Positions 56,264 to 64,000 of a stretch of 64,000 bases of DNA are shown here, piece by piece. A program made the position numbers and the translations under genes. Every line of letters starts with the position of its first letter. Within the stretch, counting starts at the first letter, position 1. The notes under the pieces are model-generated. The model saw only the letters and a program-made list of their open reading frames with translations. It ran no database searches and was not told where the DNA came from. Source of the stretch: MWCR01 sp049325475 (GTDB lineage: Bacteria > Patescibacteriota > Patescibacteriia > 2-12-FULL-60-25); NCBI GenBank assembly GCA_049325475.1, contig JBMOLN010000007.1:124001-188000 (forward strand). The letters run 5' to 3'.

Positions 56264-59113
56264 ATGCCCATCCCCGAACTCAAAAAACCTTCATCATACC
56301 TTCAGGATTCCCCCAAGCAAATCAAGAAAAAAACCGGCGGCCGCCTTAAAGCTGTTATCACGGTTTTAATTGTTGGTTTTTTGGGTTTGGCTTTGGTGGG
56401 CGTTTTAGCCTTCACCATCCTCATGGCCTGGATCAGCCGCGACCTACCCAAACCAAATACCCTGATGACTCGTGAAATTCCGCTTTCCACCAAAATTTAC
56501 GACCGCACCGGTGAAACCCTATTATATGAAATCCATGGCGAAGAAAAAAGAACGCTAATCTCGCTCGAACAAATTCCCGACAACATAAAGCATGCCACCA
56601 TAGCTCTGGAAGATCGTGCCTTTTATGAACATAGCGGCATCAACTGGAAGCGCATGCTCAAAGCCGTCTACGTTGACATTATTGAAAGACGCAAAGCCCA
56701 GGGCGCGTCAACCCTGACACAGCAACTGGTTAAGAACGCCATACTCACTCCTGAAAAAAAATTCACCAGAAAATTCAAGGAAATTTTAATGGCCCTGCAG
56801 ATTGAACGGACTTTTACCAAAGATCAAATTCTGCAAATGTATTTAAATGAAATTCCCTACGGAGCCCTGACCTACGGAATCGAATCAGCCTCACAGTCAT
56901 ATTTTGCCAAGCCCGCCAGCGAACTCACTTTAGATGAAGCCGCTCTCTTGGCTTCCATTCCCCAAGCTCCGGATAAATACAATCCATACGGCGCCGGCGT
57001 AAGCGGTGATCACCGCGACGAACTTGTTGATCGCCAGCACTTCACCTTGGATTCCATGGCGCGCGACAATTACATAAGCCAAGAGCAAGCCGAGGAAGCT
57101 AAAAAAATTGATACTTTATCCAAACTCGTCCCTCAAGAAGTCAGCGATATCAAAGCGCCGCACTTTGTTATGTATGTGCGCGGTCTTTTAATCGAAAAAT
57201 ACGGACAAAAAACCGTTGAGCAGGGTGGCCTCAAAGTGACCACTACTTTAGATTGGGATAAACAGCAGATTGCCGATGAAGAGGTAAAAAACGGAGTAGA
57301 GAAGTACGGCTCGGCTTACAAATACACCAACTCTGCCTTGATTGCGCTTGATCCGAAAAACGGTCAAATATTATCCATGGTTGGTTCCGCGAATTTCTTT
57401 GATCCGGAAATTGATGGCCAAGTGAATGTTACTACCCGGCCGCGCCAGCCCGGATCATCTTTTAAACCCATCGTCTATACGGCCGCCCTCATCAAAGGTT
57501 ATACCCCGGAAACCGTACTTTGGGATGTAATCACCACCTTTAAATCCGGAAGCGGAACATACACTCCGCACAATTACGGCTCTTACCACGGCCCGTTAAC
57601 CATGCGTAAAGCGCTTCAAGGTTCACTTAATATTCCGGCCGTTAAAATGATGTATCTGGTCGGAATCGGCCGGGTTTTGGATTTCGCTGAACAGCTTGGT
57701 TATACCACTTTTGAAGATCGCGACCGCTTTGGTTTGGCCTTGGTTCTTGGCGGCGGAGAGGTAAAACTGCTTGAACACGCCAATGCTTACGCGGCATTTG
57801 CCAATCAAGGAGTTCAATATCCCATAACTTCCATACTCAAAGTTGAAGATCCTGATGGTCAGCTTCTGGAAGAGTGGCTCCAACCCGAAGGCAATCAGGC
57901 CGTTCCCAAAGACGCCGCTCTTTGGATAACCAACATACTCACCGATAATAACTCCCGGGCTTACATTTTTGGAATAAATAATGCGTTAACTTTACCCGGC
58001 CGCCAAGTCGCCGCTAAAACCGGTACTACCAATAACTTTAAAGACGCCTGGACCATGGGCTATACTCCCAACTTGGTTGCCGGAGTTTGGTGCGGCAACA
58101 GTGACGGCGCGGAAATGGGTTCCGGCGCCGACGGCTCAATTATCGCCGCTCCTGTCTGGCAAAAATTCATGCGCCGCGCCTTGGAAGATATGCCCGTAGA
58201 ATCCTTTGAAGCCCCGCCGCCAATCGAAACTGATAAACCGGTATTGACGGGCAAGTCATTCAAAACTGAATTGGAAATCGATACCGTAAGCGGCAAGCTG
58301 GCAACCGAATACACCCCCGAAGAATTCAAAGAAAAGAAAGAATTTTTCGAGGGTCACAACATCCTCTATTACGTAGACAAAGACAATCCCCAGGGTCCTC
58401 CGCCCGCTAACCCCGAATCAGATCCGCAATTTTCGAATTGGGAAAGCGCGGTCCAAAAATGGATCGAGAAAGAAAACTGGCACACCACCAGCACCGCTCC
58501 CACCGAATATGACGATGTTCACACTCCCGAAAACCAACCTTCTCTGTCCATCCTCTCACCGCATAACAATTCCGATCAATACAGTCGGGATTTCCAAATC
58601 AACGTCACCGCCCAAGCCAAACGCCCCATTGCCAGAATCGAAGCCTTCATCGGCCAAAGCTTAATAGCCCAGTCTACGGGGTACGGAACCCTAGAGGCTC
58701 ATATACCCAACACCATTCCGCGCGGTTATCATGAAATAATCGTTAAAGTTATCGACGATGTCGGCAACAGAGCTCAAGACAGCATTACTATTAACCTGAA
58801 CGCGGATCTGGCTCCGTTAAATGTTTACATAGTATCTCCAGCCAACGGAACCCGCATCAACCAAGCTTCTTTCCCGATTCAAACCATAATCCAAATCAGC
58901 GATCTGGCGGACGTCGCCAAAATCGATCTCAAAATGAACCAAGACGGAAAAAACCTATTAATCGGCTCAATCATTGGTCCTGATGAATTAACCAACCAAA
59001 TCTCCTGGAACGCAGTCCCTGAAATAGGGTCATTAACCCTCTACCCGGAAATCAAACGCAAAGACGGATCAACCAGCCGGGGTGACCAAATAACCCTAAC
59101 CATCGATCCGTAA
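56264..59113 (+). CDS. Class A penicillin-binding protein (PBP1A type)
   Basis: A bifunctional peptidoglycan synthase of 949 residues: one N-terminal membrane helix (about 26-48); glycosyltransferase 51 domain with EDRAFYEHSGI (catalytic Glu, about 115) and GASTLTQQLVKN (about 146); and a transpeptidase with GSSFKPI (active Ser, about 397), SLN (about 455) and KTGTTNN (about 585). After about residue 760 come Ig-like beta domains (SLSILSPHNNSDQYSRD, LNVYIVSPANGTRIN), an extension seen in some bacterial PBP1 proteins. Such class A enzymes build the sacculus. A terminator follows. Confidence 0.93.
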   Translation: MPIPELKKPSSYLQDSPKQIKKKTGGRLKAVITVLIVGFLGLALVGVLAFTILMAWISRDLPKPNTLMTREIPLSTKIYDRTGETLLYEIHGEEKRTLISLEQIPDNIKHATIALEDRAFYEHSGINWKRMLKAVYVDIIERRKAQGASTLTQQLVKNAILTPEKKFTRKFKEILMALQIERTFTKDQILQMYLNEIPYGALTYGIESASQSYFAKPASELTLDEAALLASIPQAPDKYNPYGAGVSGDHRDELVDRQHFTLDSMARDNYISQEQAEEAKKIDTLSKLVPQEVSDIKAPHFVMYVRGLLIEKYGQKTVEQGGLKVTTTLDWDKQQIADEEVKNGVEKYGSAYKYTNSALIALDPKNGQILSMVGSANFFDPEIDGQVNVTTRPRQPGSSFKPIVYTAALIKGYTPETVLWDVITTFKSGSGTYTPHNYGSYHGPLTMRKALQGSLNIPAVKMMYLVGIGRVLDFAEQLGYTTFEDRDRFGLALVLGGGEVKLLEHANAYAAFANQGVQYPITSILKVEDPDGQLLEEWLQPEGNQAVPKDAALWITNILTDNNSRAYIFGINNALTLPGRQVAAKTGTTNNFKDAWTMGYTPNLVAGVWCGNSDGAEMGSGADGSIIAAPVWQKFMRRALEDMPVESFEAPPPIETDKPVLTGKSFKTELEIDTVSGKLATEYTPEEFKEKKEFFEGHNILYYVDKDNPQGPPPANPESDPQFSNWESAVQKWIEKENWHTTSTAPTEYDDVHTPENQPSLSILSPHNNSDQYSRDFQINVTAQAKRPIARIEAFIGQSLIAQSTGYGTLEAHIPNTIPRGYHEIIVKVIDDVGNRAQDSITINLNADLAPLNVYIVSPANGTRINQASFPIQTIIQISDLADVAKIDLKMNQDGKNLLIGSIIGPDELTNQISWNAVPEIGSLTLYPEIKRKDGSTSRGDQITLTIDP

Positions 59114-59199
59114 ACCAAAATACGTTCTCCGGTACTCCCGCTGAACCGTATTCCGGAGCACCGGTCATCGACCCACGCGCTAGCTCGTAGTAATAAAAG

Positions 59200-59234
59200 A
59201 ACCACCCCGAGTTCATCAAAGGGTGGTTTTTTAG
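59200..59234. terminator. Bidirectional terminator
   Basis: AACCACCC..GGGTGGTT with A run before and T run after, between PBP1A and the convergent small genes. The loop GAGTTCATCAAA is a worn form of the CCCTGAG repeat. Confidence 0.75.
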
Positions 59235-59239
59235 TCGCG

Positions 59240-59452
59240 CTACGTGCGGCTAACGAGAAACAACATGCCCGAGCCCTTGGCAAAGCCAACGGGATAGTTG
59301 CCGGCCAAAAAAAGCCTTAAAAGCTTCTGAAGCTTTACAACTTGATCAAACCTGTCTTGCAGGGCAAAACCGCACGAATAAAACAACAAGTCTCCAAGAG
59401 TTTTTGCGATGCTTGCGGCATAAGCCCGCCAAAGCCTGTTCCATAATTTCAA
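59240..59452 (-). CDS. Small possible gene downstream of the 59459 gene (70 residues)
   Basis: It begins with TTG (LKLWNRLWRAYAASIAK..) six bases after the upstream stop codon and ends just before the shared terminator. The protein is basic and partly hydrophobic (TLGDLLFYSCGFALQ, LLRLFLAG). A coupled start and the fit between stop codon and terminator support it; the TTG start and lack of known relatives weaken it. No function is proposed. Confidence 0.4.
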   Translation of the reverse strand: MKLWNRLWRAYAASIAKTLGDLLFYSCGFALQDRFDQVVKLQKLLRLFLAGNYPVGFAKGSGMLFLVSRT

Positions 59453-59458
59453 TCCAAA

Positions 59459-59989
59459 TTAATCCAAACAATCCATCCAGGGCTCAAAGCTAAGCTGGCT
59501 GGTTATCTCTTGGCATAAATTTTGGATAAACAGCTTTTCCAAATCATCCCAAAGCGAAACACGCATCAACCCCCTTAGCTCCGCTTGCGCGTCCTCGCCC
59601 AAAGCATGCCCCATTGTACCCAAGAGAGAATCCTGAAACGATTCCCAAAAATCCAGATCCATTTCTTCATGCATACGTTTAATGTCTGCCGGTGAATATG
59701 CCTTGACTCTGGCAACAGCGCGCCAGGGTACCGCATCCCGGGCAGCGTCTTTCAACTCGTCTATCGGCATGCGCATCTTTGCATCCCAAACATACCAAGG
59801 CGATAATATCGCAAGAAATTGACGGCCCAATCCCGGATAGTGCTTTTCCCAAAAAATAAAATCTTCTGTGGTTTCACCTTTACAAGCATATCTTGCCAAT
59901 AATTCTTTTTGCACCTCCTCGGGCAATCCTCCGCTCAAAACCAAATCAACCAACCTCCGCTTAACCGTCAAGTCCTTATCTTGCGTCAT
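59459..59989 (-). CDS. Hypothetical protein, 176 residues
   Basis: A soluble, mostly helical, acidic protein. Segments: LTVKRRLVDLVLSGGLPEEV, KELLARYACKGETTEDFIF, a Trp/Met-rich middle (WYVWDAKMRMPIDEL) and LDFWESFQDSLLGTMGHAL. I recognise no family. GGAGAGGCG precedes the ATG by a few bases. It lies between PBP1A and dnaN on the minus strand with a 190-base spacer to dnaN. Confidence 0.6.
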   Translation of the reverse strand: MTQDKDLTVKRRLVDLVLSGGLPEEVQKELLARYACKGETTEDFIFWEKHYPGLGRQFLAILSPWYVWDAKMRMPIDELKDAARDAVPWRAVARVKAYSPADIKRMHEEMDLDFWESFQDSLLGTMGHALGEDAQAELRGLMRVSLWDDLEKLFIQNLCQEITSQLSFEPWMDCLD

Positions 59990-60179
59990 GAAACGCCTCT
60001 CCTTTTCTTATCCGAATCATCGTGATTCGAATTTGCAAGGTTCGCCGAGCTTCGTCGCGTTAAACGCTATGAACTCGATTCAAGTCCCCATTTAATCACC
60101 AAATCCAACCTTCCACAAGATATCAAAAGATCGAGTTTAACTCGATCTTTTTCATTTATCCTTAATCGTTTATCAATGA

Positions 60180-61316
60180 TTATTGCCTAATCGGCATCAC
60201 CAAATAACGATACTCGCCATTCTCATCTTTTTCGGGCAAAATCATCATTGGCGACATGGGACCGGTCACGGCCAGTTTAACCTTATCCGAGTCAAATGCA
60301 TTCAAACCGTCGGCCAAATACTTAAAATTCAACGCTACCGTATTTTCTTCACCCTGAATTTCTGCATTTATTACTGTTTTTGTCTTGCCGGTGCCTTCAT
60401 CCGACGACTCTACCGTCAAATTATTATTTTCCGGATTAAACTTCAAATGAACATCGTTTATCTCTTTTCTGGAAAACAAGCTCGCTGTTCTCACAGCCTT
60501 TTGCAGTTCCGATCTTGATAAAACAACACTGGTCTTAAAATCACTGGGTATTATATTGTTATAATCGGGAAAATTGGCCTCAATCAGCCTTGTGGTTAAT
60601 TCAACGGCGCCATAACTTACCACCAACTGATTATCCGACACACTCCATCCCACCTCTTCCGGCGGCTCAATTTCATCCTTATAAGAAGAAATAATTCTCT
60701 GAATCTCGCTCATGGCCCTGGCCGGCACAATAATCGTCTGATTTTTCTTATTCTCTCCGCCGCCTATCAAGTGTTCCGCCAGCCGGTATGAATCCGTAGC
60801 CACAAACGCAACTTTTCCTTCTTTGCCTTGATTGTTAAAAAAACAAGCCACACCCGATAGCTCCGGCCTTGATTCTGACATTGATACCGCAAAAACGACT
60901 CTGGAAATGGCCTTTTTTACCTCTTGTGATTTTAATTGAAACGTTTGATTTTTTACCAGCTTTGGCAAAAGAGGAAACTCGCTGGCAGGCATTCCCCTTA
61001 ATATCGTTTCCTGCTCCTTGGAGCACACCTCCAAACCGCCGTCTTTTAAAACAAACTCAACCTTGCCCGATGGCAGCAATCCGACAAAATCTGCGAACAC
61101 CTTGGCCGGAACGCTGTACTCTCCCTCAACATCAACCTTTCCCCTTATTTGGCAATTAACCGAAATTTCCAAATTTGTCGTATGAAGCTGAATCGACCCT
61201 TTTTCGGCCTTTATCAAAACATTACCCAAAACAGGCAAATTGATATTCTTACCAGTAATATGGCTTACAACCGATAGTCCTTGCACCAAGTTTTCTTGAG
61301 TACATGAGAATTGCAT
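60180..61316 (-). CDS. dnaN: DNA polymerase III beta subunit (sliding clamp)
   Basis: The ring-shaped clamp that holds replicative polymerase on DNA. It has 378 residues in three repeated domains. Typical features are FSCTQENLVQGLSVVSHITG at the start, NLPVLGNVLIKAEKGSI, ATDSYRLAEHLI, YNNIIPSDFKTSVVLSRSEL and the C-terminal MMILPEKDENGEYRYLVMPI. The last residues form the binding groove used by holA and polymerases. It follows dnaA by 331 bases in the classic dnaA-dnaN order. Confidence 0.95.
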   Translation of the reverse strand: MQFSCTQENLVQGLSVVSHITGKNINLPVLGNVLIKAEKGSIQLHTTNLEISVNCQIRGKVDVEGEYSVPAKVFADFVGLLPSGKVEFVLKDGGLEVCSKEQETILRGMPASEFPLLPKLVKNQTFQLKSQEVKKAISRVVFAVSMSESRPELSGVACFFNNQGKEGKVAFVATDSYRLAEHLIGGGENKKNQTIIVPARAMSEIQRIISSYKDEIEPPEEVGWSVSDNQLVVSYGAVELTTRLIEANFPDYNNIIPSDFKTSVVLSRSELQKAVRTASLFSRKEINDVHLKFNPENNNLTVESSDEGTGKTKTVINAEIQGEENTVALNFKYLADGLNAFDSDKVKLAVTGPMSPMMILPEKDENGEYRYLVMPIRQ

Positions 61317-61647
61317 AAACTCTGTCGCTAACGCAATGTACGTTATCCGATTTAATCGTAATTCGGTTCATAATGAGATAGGCTCCTGATTACGGATTAT
61401 CGGGATTGCGGATTAGCGTTTATTAAATGATTATTATTTAAAGAATAAATATTTAAGAATAGTAATAATAGTAATAAGTGTTGTGAATAATTGGGATAAC
61501 TTGATTTTTTCTTTTTATCTAGCTGTTTTTTTGTAAACAGCCATGTGCAGCGTCTTGGGATGGTCGCGGGAAGGTTCGTGCAAGGCATGTGCATGATTTA
61601 GGCTGTGTGGATCTTTCCACAAAAAAATTCACATGCTTCCACACCTC
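61317..61647. other. Candidate origin of replication (oriC)
   Basis: A dnaA-dnaN spacer of 331 bases with no gene. It has an AT-rich stretch (61420-61480), then six trinucleotides TAG TAA TAA TAG TAA TAA (61460-61477) that fit the DnaA-trio pattern, and directly after them DnaA-box-like TGTGAATAA (61482-61490, one mismatch to TGTGGATAA) and TTGGGATAA. Further weak boxes (TGTGGATCT, TTTCCACAA) lie near 61605-61625. Order and direction match the trio-box arrangement known from Bacillus. Confidence 0.6.
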
Positions 61648-63054
61648 TTATCCAGAAGTTGATCCCATGTAAACCTTCTCTCTGATTAAACTCAAATCTC
61701 TTTTCAACTGATCATCATCCTTCAGCAAGGTCTCAATCTTGTTGCATGCATGCATGGCTGTAGTGTGATCTCGTCCGCCAACGTGCTTGCCTATGGCCGG
61801 AAACGAACACTTGGCTTCTTCCCTGAGCAGATACATGGCCACCTGCCTTGGAAAAGCAAATCTCTGTTCGCGGCTTTTGCCTAAAATTTCATCAATTTTA
61901 ATATCATAATACTGCGTAACGATCTCCAACAGCCTTCTCGGAGTAATGGTTCTTTTTGGCACGCTGGGTACAAAGCTTTGCAGCAAGCTTTGTACCGTGG
62001 CCATACTGGGTTCAATGTTTTTAAACTGGTGATAGGCTATTACCTTATTCAACGCACCCTCCAGCTCACGTACATTTGATTGCACCGTCCCGGATATATA
62101 CCGCAAAATCTCCATATTTAAAGGATATTTCTTTTCATTGCATTTTCCTTCCAGGATGGCGACCCGGGTCTCAAAGTCCGGACACGAAATATCTGCGGTC
62201 ATGCCCCACTCCACGCGCGACAACAGTCTGGATTCCAAGCCCTGAATGTCTTTAGCTTGCCTGTCCGACGTAATAACAATCTGCTTGTTTGCCTGATGTA
62301 AGGCATTAAAAGTATGAAAAAATTCCTCCTGCGTACCCTCTTTGCCGGCAATAAATTGAATATCATCTATCAATAACAGATCCAAACCCCTGTAGGTTTC
62401 TTTAAATTCTTTAGCCCGTCCGCTGCGTACCGACTGAATAAAATCATTGGTAAATCTTTCACAGGTCACATATAAAACCTTATTTCCCGGATTTTTTGCC
62501 AATACATGGTGTCCGATGGCTTGTAAAAGATGAGTTTTTCCCAAACCGGCTCCGCCAAAGATAAACAGGGGATTGTAAGTCATGCCCGGATTGGCCGCCA
62601 CAGCCTGCGCCGAAGCATGTGCCAGTTCATTGGTTTTTCCCACTATAAAGTTTTGAAAGTTATATCTCGGGTTTAAGCCGATATTATTGGAACCTTCCTG
62701 CTGAACGGCTTCCGTCTCGGTTAAAGCTTGATTTGCCGTATCATTGTTTTCAAATGACGCCTCAACTCCTGCCGCTTCCTCCAAGCCGGGCACGATCGTT
62801 GTATTTCTGACTTCCACTCGGTATTTTACTTCTCTGACATTATTATTTGTCGCATTCCTCAATGCTCGCACAATGGCTTCGTGGTACTTCTTCTCCAGCC
62901 ATGCCTTGGTAAAGGTATTGGGTACGGCGATAATTACCCTTGAATCTTCCAGTGTTGATATAAAGGTATTTTTAAACCAGGTTGTAAAATTGGCTTTGGA
63001 GAGGGTGAGTTCCAATTCTCCAAGGGTGGCTTGCCAAATTTCATTGGGATTCAT
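61648..63054 (-). CDS. dnaA: Chromosomal replication initiator DnaA
   Basis: DnaA is an AAA ATPase that opens oriC. 468 residues: domain I (EIWQATLGELELTLSKANF), a variable linker, the AAA core with GGAGLGKTHL (Walker A, about 167), LLLIDDIQFI (Walker B, about 225) and sensor motifs, and a C-terminal DNA-binding domain with the signature VGGRDHTTAMHA (about 423-434). ATG 63054 (MNPNEIW) is chosen over an upstream TTG. A possible promoter overlapping a DnaA box upstream suggests autoregulation. Confidence 0.95.
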   Translation of the reverse strand: MNPNEIWQATLGELELTLSKANFTTWFKNTFISTLEDSRVIIAVPNTFTKAWLEKKYHEAIVRALRNATNNNVREVKYRVEVRNTTIVPGLEEAAGVEASFENNDTANQALTETEAVQQEGSNNIGLNPRYNFQNFIVGKTNELAHASAQAVAANPGMTYNPLFIFGGAGLGKTHLLQAIGHHVLAKNPGNKVLYVTCERFTNDFIQSVRSGRAKEFKETYRGLDLLLIDDIQFIAGKEGTQEEFFHTFNALHQANKQIVITSDRQAKDIQGLESRLLSRVEWGMTADISCPDFETRVAILEGKCNEKKYPLNMEILRYISGTVQSNVRELEGALNKVIAYHQFKNIEPSMATVQSLLQSFVPSVPKRTITPRRLLEIVTQYYDIKIDEILGKSREQRFAFPRQVAMYLLREEAKCSFPAIGKHVGGRDHTTAMHACNKIETLLKDDDQLKRDLSLIREKVYMGSTSG

Positions 63055-63090
63055 AGGCAAAGATCGTGTTAGGTCATTTAATCTTTATAA

Positions 63091-63132
63091 ATATCAACAG
63101 CCCCGCAACACCCTGTCAAACTTGTGGATATA
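63091..63132 (-). promoter_or_regulatory. Possible dnaA promoter with adjacent DnaA box
   Basis: Minus strand TTGACA (63114-63119), 17 bases and TGATAT (63091-63096, weak -10). TGTGGATAT, one mismatch to a DnaA box, lies about 63123-63131 just upstream. The rest of spacer 63132-63470 contains word arrays and no gene. Confidence 0.45.
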
Positions 63133-63354
63133 CCGTTGATAATTACGTAGTATACCTTAAACCAACCTTCCTGCAAAACCAGAATTATTATTTATTATTT
63201 ACTATATAATATTTAGTATCTGACACAGTGTATTCCAGTTTATCAGTTCAACCGTTATCACGAGTTCATCCCGGATCACTGGTTAACAGGACCGCGGGTC
63301 AACGTACGTTTCGCCTAGCGACTAGTTAATCCAGAAGTGCTAAACTACCTTTAT

Positions 63355-63384
63355 CATTCATCCTTAATCCTTAATCCTTAATCC
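63355..63384. repeat. TTAATCC words, inverse of the 54311 array
   Basis: Three to four tandem copies of TCCTTAA, the reverse complement of the heptamer at 54311-54450. It is followed by AGCTATC-type words (63430-63468) up to the SIMPL gene start. Confidence 0.7.
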
Positions 63385-63470
63385 CACGACCCTCGAAGCT
63401 CACAAGAGCGAAGTGGGTTTTATCCTCTATCTAGCTATCAGCCATCAGCTAATAGCTATCAGCTAATATT

Positions 63471-64000
63471 ATGAAACAAGTCCTCTATATTGTCGGCTCT
63501 CTCGTCGGCATGGTCCTGCTCGTCTATCTCGGCGTCCTGACCCGCAACTCTCTGCAAGAATATAATTACATCGGCCGCGATGTCCGCGATACCATTACCA
63601 TCAACGGCCAAGGAGAGGTGGATGCCAAACCCGATCTCACCACCATCACGCTGGGTGTAGTCACCGAAGGTGAAACGGTCGAAGTCATTCAAACTGAAAA
63701 CACCAATAAAATGAACAGCATCATCGACATGGTTAAGGGCTTGGGTATTGCCGCGGATGATATCAAAACCTTAAACTTCAGCGTCAGCCCGCTTTATGAC
63801 TGGACCGACGGCGAACGCATAGAGGCTGGATACGAAATCAGTCAGAACGTTCAGATCAAAGTTCGCGATGAAGCCAATACCTCAAAAGTTCTGGCCGAAG
63901 CCGGCAAGTTGGGGGCTAATCAAGTCGGCGGTCTAAACTTCACCATCGATGATCCAACCAAGTTTGAGCAACAAGCCCGCCTCAAAGCCATCAAAGACGC
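63471..64000 (+). CDS. SIMPL-domain (DUF541) protein, N-terminal part (cut by window edge)
   Basis: 176 codons to the right edge. Residues about 4-24 form a membrane or signal helix (LYIVGSLVGMVLLVYLGVL). The exported part shows TITINGQGEVDAKPDLTTIT, the family hallmark, then ENTNKMNSIIDMVKGLGI, IKTLNFSVSPLYDW and YEISQNVQIKVRD. SIMPL proteins are periplasmic or surface-exposed and of poorly known role. ATG 63471 directly follows an AGCTAATA word array. The C-terminus is outside the window. Confidence 0.85.
   Translation, partial: MKQVLYIVGSLVGMVLLVYLGVLTRNSLQEYNYIGRDVRDTITINGQGEVDAKPDLTTITLGVVTEGETVEVIQTENTNKMNSIIDMVKGLGIAADDIKTLNFSVSPLYDWTDGERIEAGYEISQNVQIKVRDEANTSKVLAEAGKLGANQVGGLNFTIDDPTKFEQQARLKAIKD

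Overview
The window reads as a piece of a small-genome bacterium of the Candidate Phyla Radiation (Patescibacteria, Parcubacteria-like). This is an inference. It rests on the mixture of compact core genes (dnaA, dnaN, polA, holA, pnp, tig, lspA, rsmE, comM, rpsT) with many short orphan proteins, a conserved CPR-type single-TM protein (28597-29094), and a giant secreted fibre protein beside cohesin-, dockerin- and Ig-like surface proteins. TGA is used as an ordinary stop throughout, so the Gracilibacteria/SR1 code does not apply. There is no rRNA, CRISPR array or recognisable transposase.

Layout. 0-1.3 kb: divergent cobamide-salvage genes cbiB (cut by the left edge) and cbiZ. 1.5-9.1 kb: membrane, phospholipid, HAD, Nudix, CYTH and radical-SAM genes in short operons. 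9.3-9.6 kb: tRNA-His followed by an unusual element built from inverted and direct copies of its own 3' part. 9.7-20.6 kb: a thioredoxin-CcdA fusion with DUF134/DUF5320, trigger factor, a LysM-M23 hydrolase, comM among three four-helix-bundle genes, lspA, a DksA-type zinc protein and an M20 peptidase. 20.9-23 kb: small orphan genes forming two paralogous pairs, one copy frameshifted. 23.1-29.1 kb: rsmE, a structured non-coding region, pnp and two membrane proteins.

29.2-45.5 kb is a surface locus on the minus strand: a dockerin-like protein, an Ig/FN3 protein with a cohesin-like N-terminus, a membrane protein that seems to carry the other half of a split Ig-like domain, and a 3946-residue protein with N@d-type coiled coils, a C1q-like domain and a seven-bladed propeller. 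I infer an anchored, probably trimeric, adhesive fibre. 45.7-46.8 kb holds seven perfect 16-bp parS sites around tRNA-Ala and tRNA-Arg.

47-64 kb is the replication and wall region: rpsT, holA, polA, GDPD, tRNA-Cys with a second copy of the tRNA-derived element, a heptamer array, an operon of three tiny membrane proteins, a 3D-domain protein, PBP1A, dnaN, a good oriC candidate (DnaA-trio run beside DnaA-box-like sites), dnaA and the start of a SIMPL-domain gene.

Two genome-wide habits stand out. Intergenic spacers are packed with short imperfect tandem word arrays of many families, and the same material sits in frame inside cbiB and polA at apparently permissive linkers. Separately, two of four tRNAs are followed by a conserved element whose central hairpin shows compensatory base changes. 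I recognise neither as a described system.
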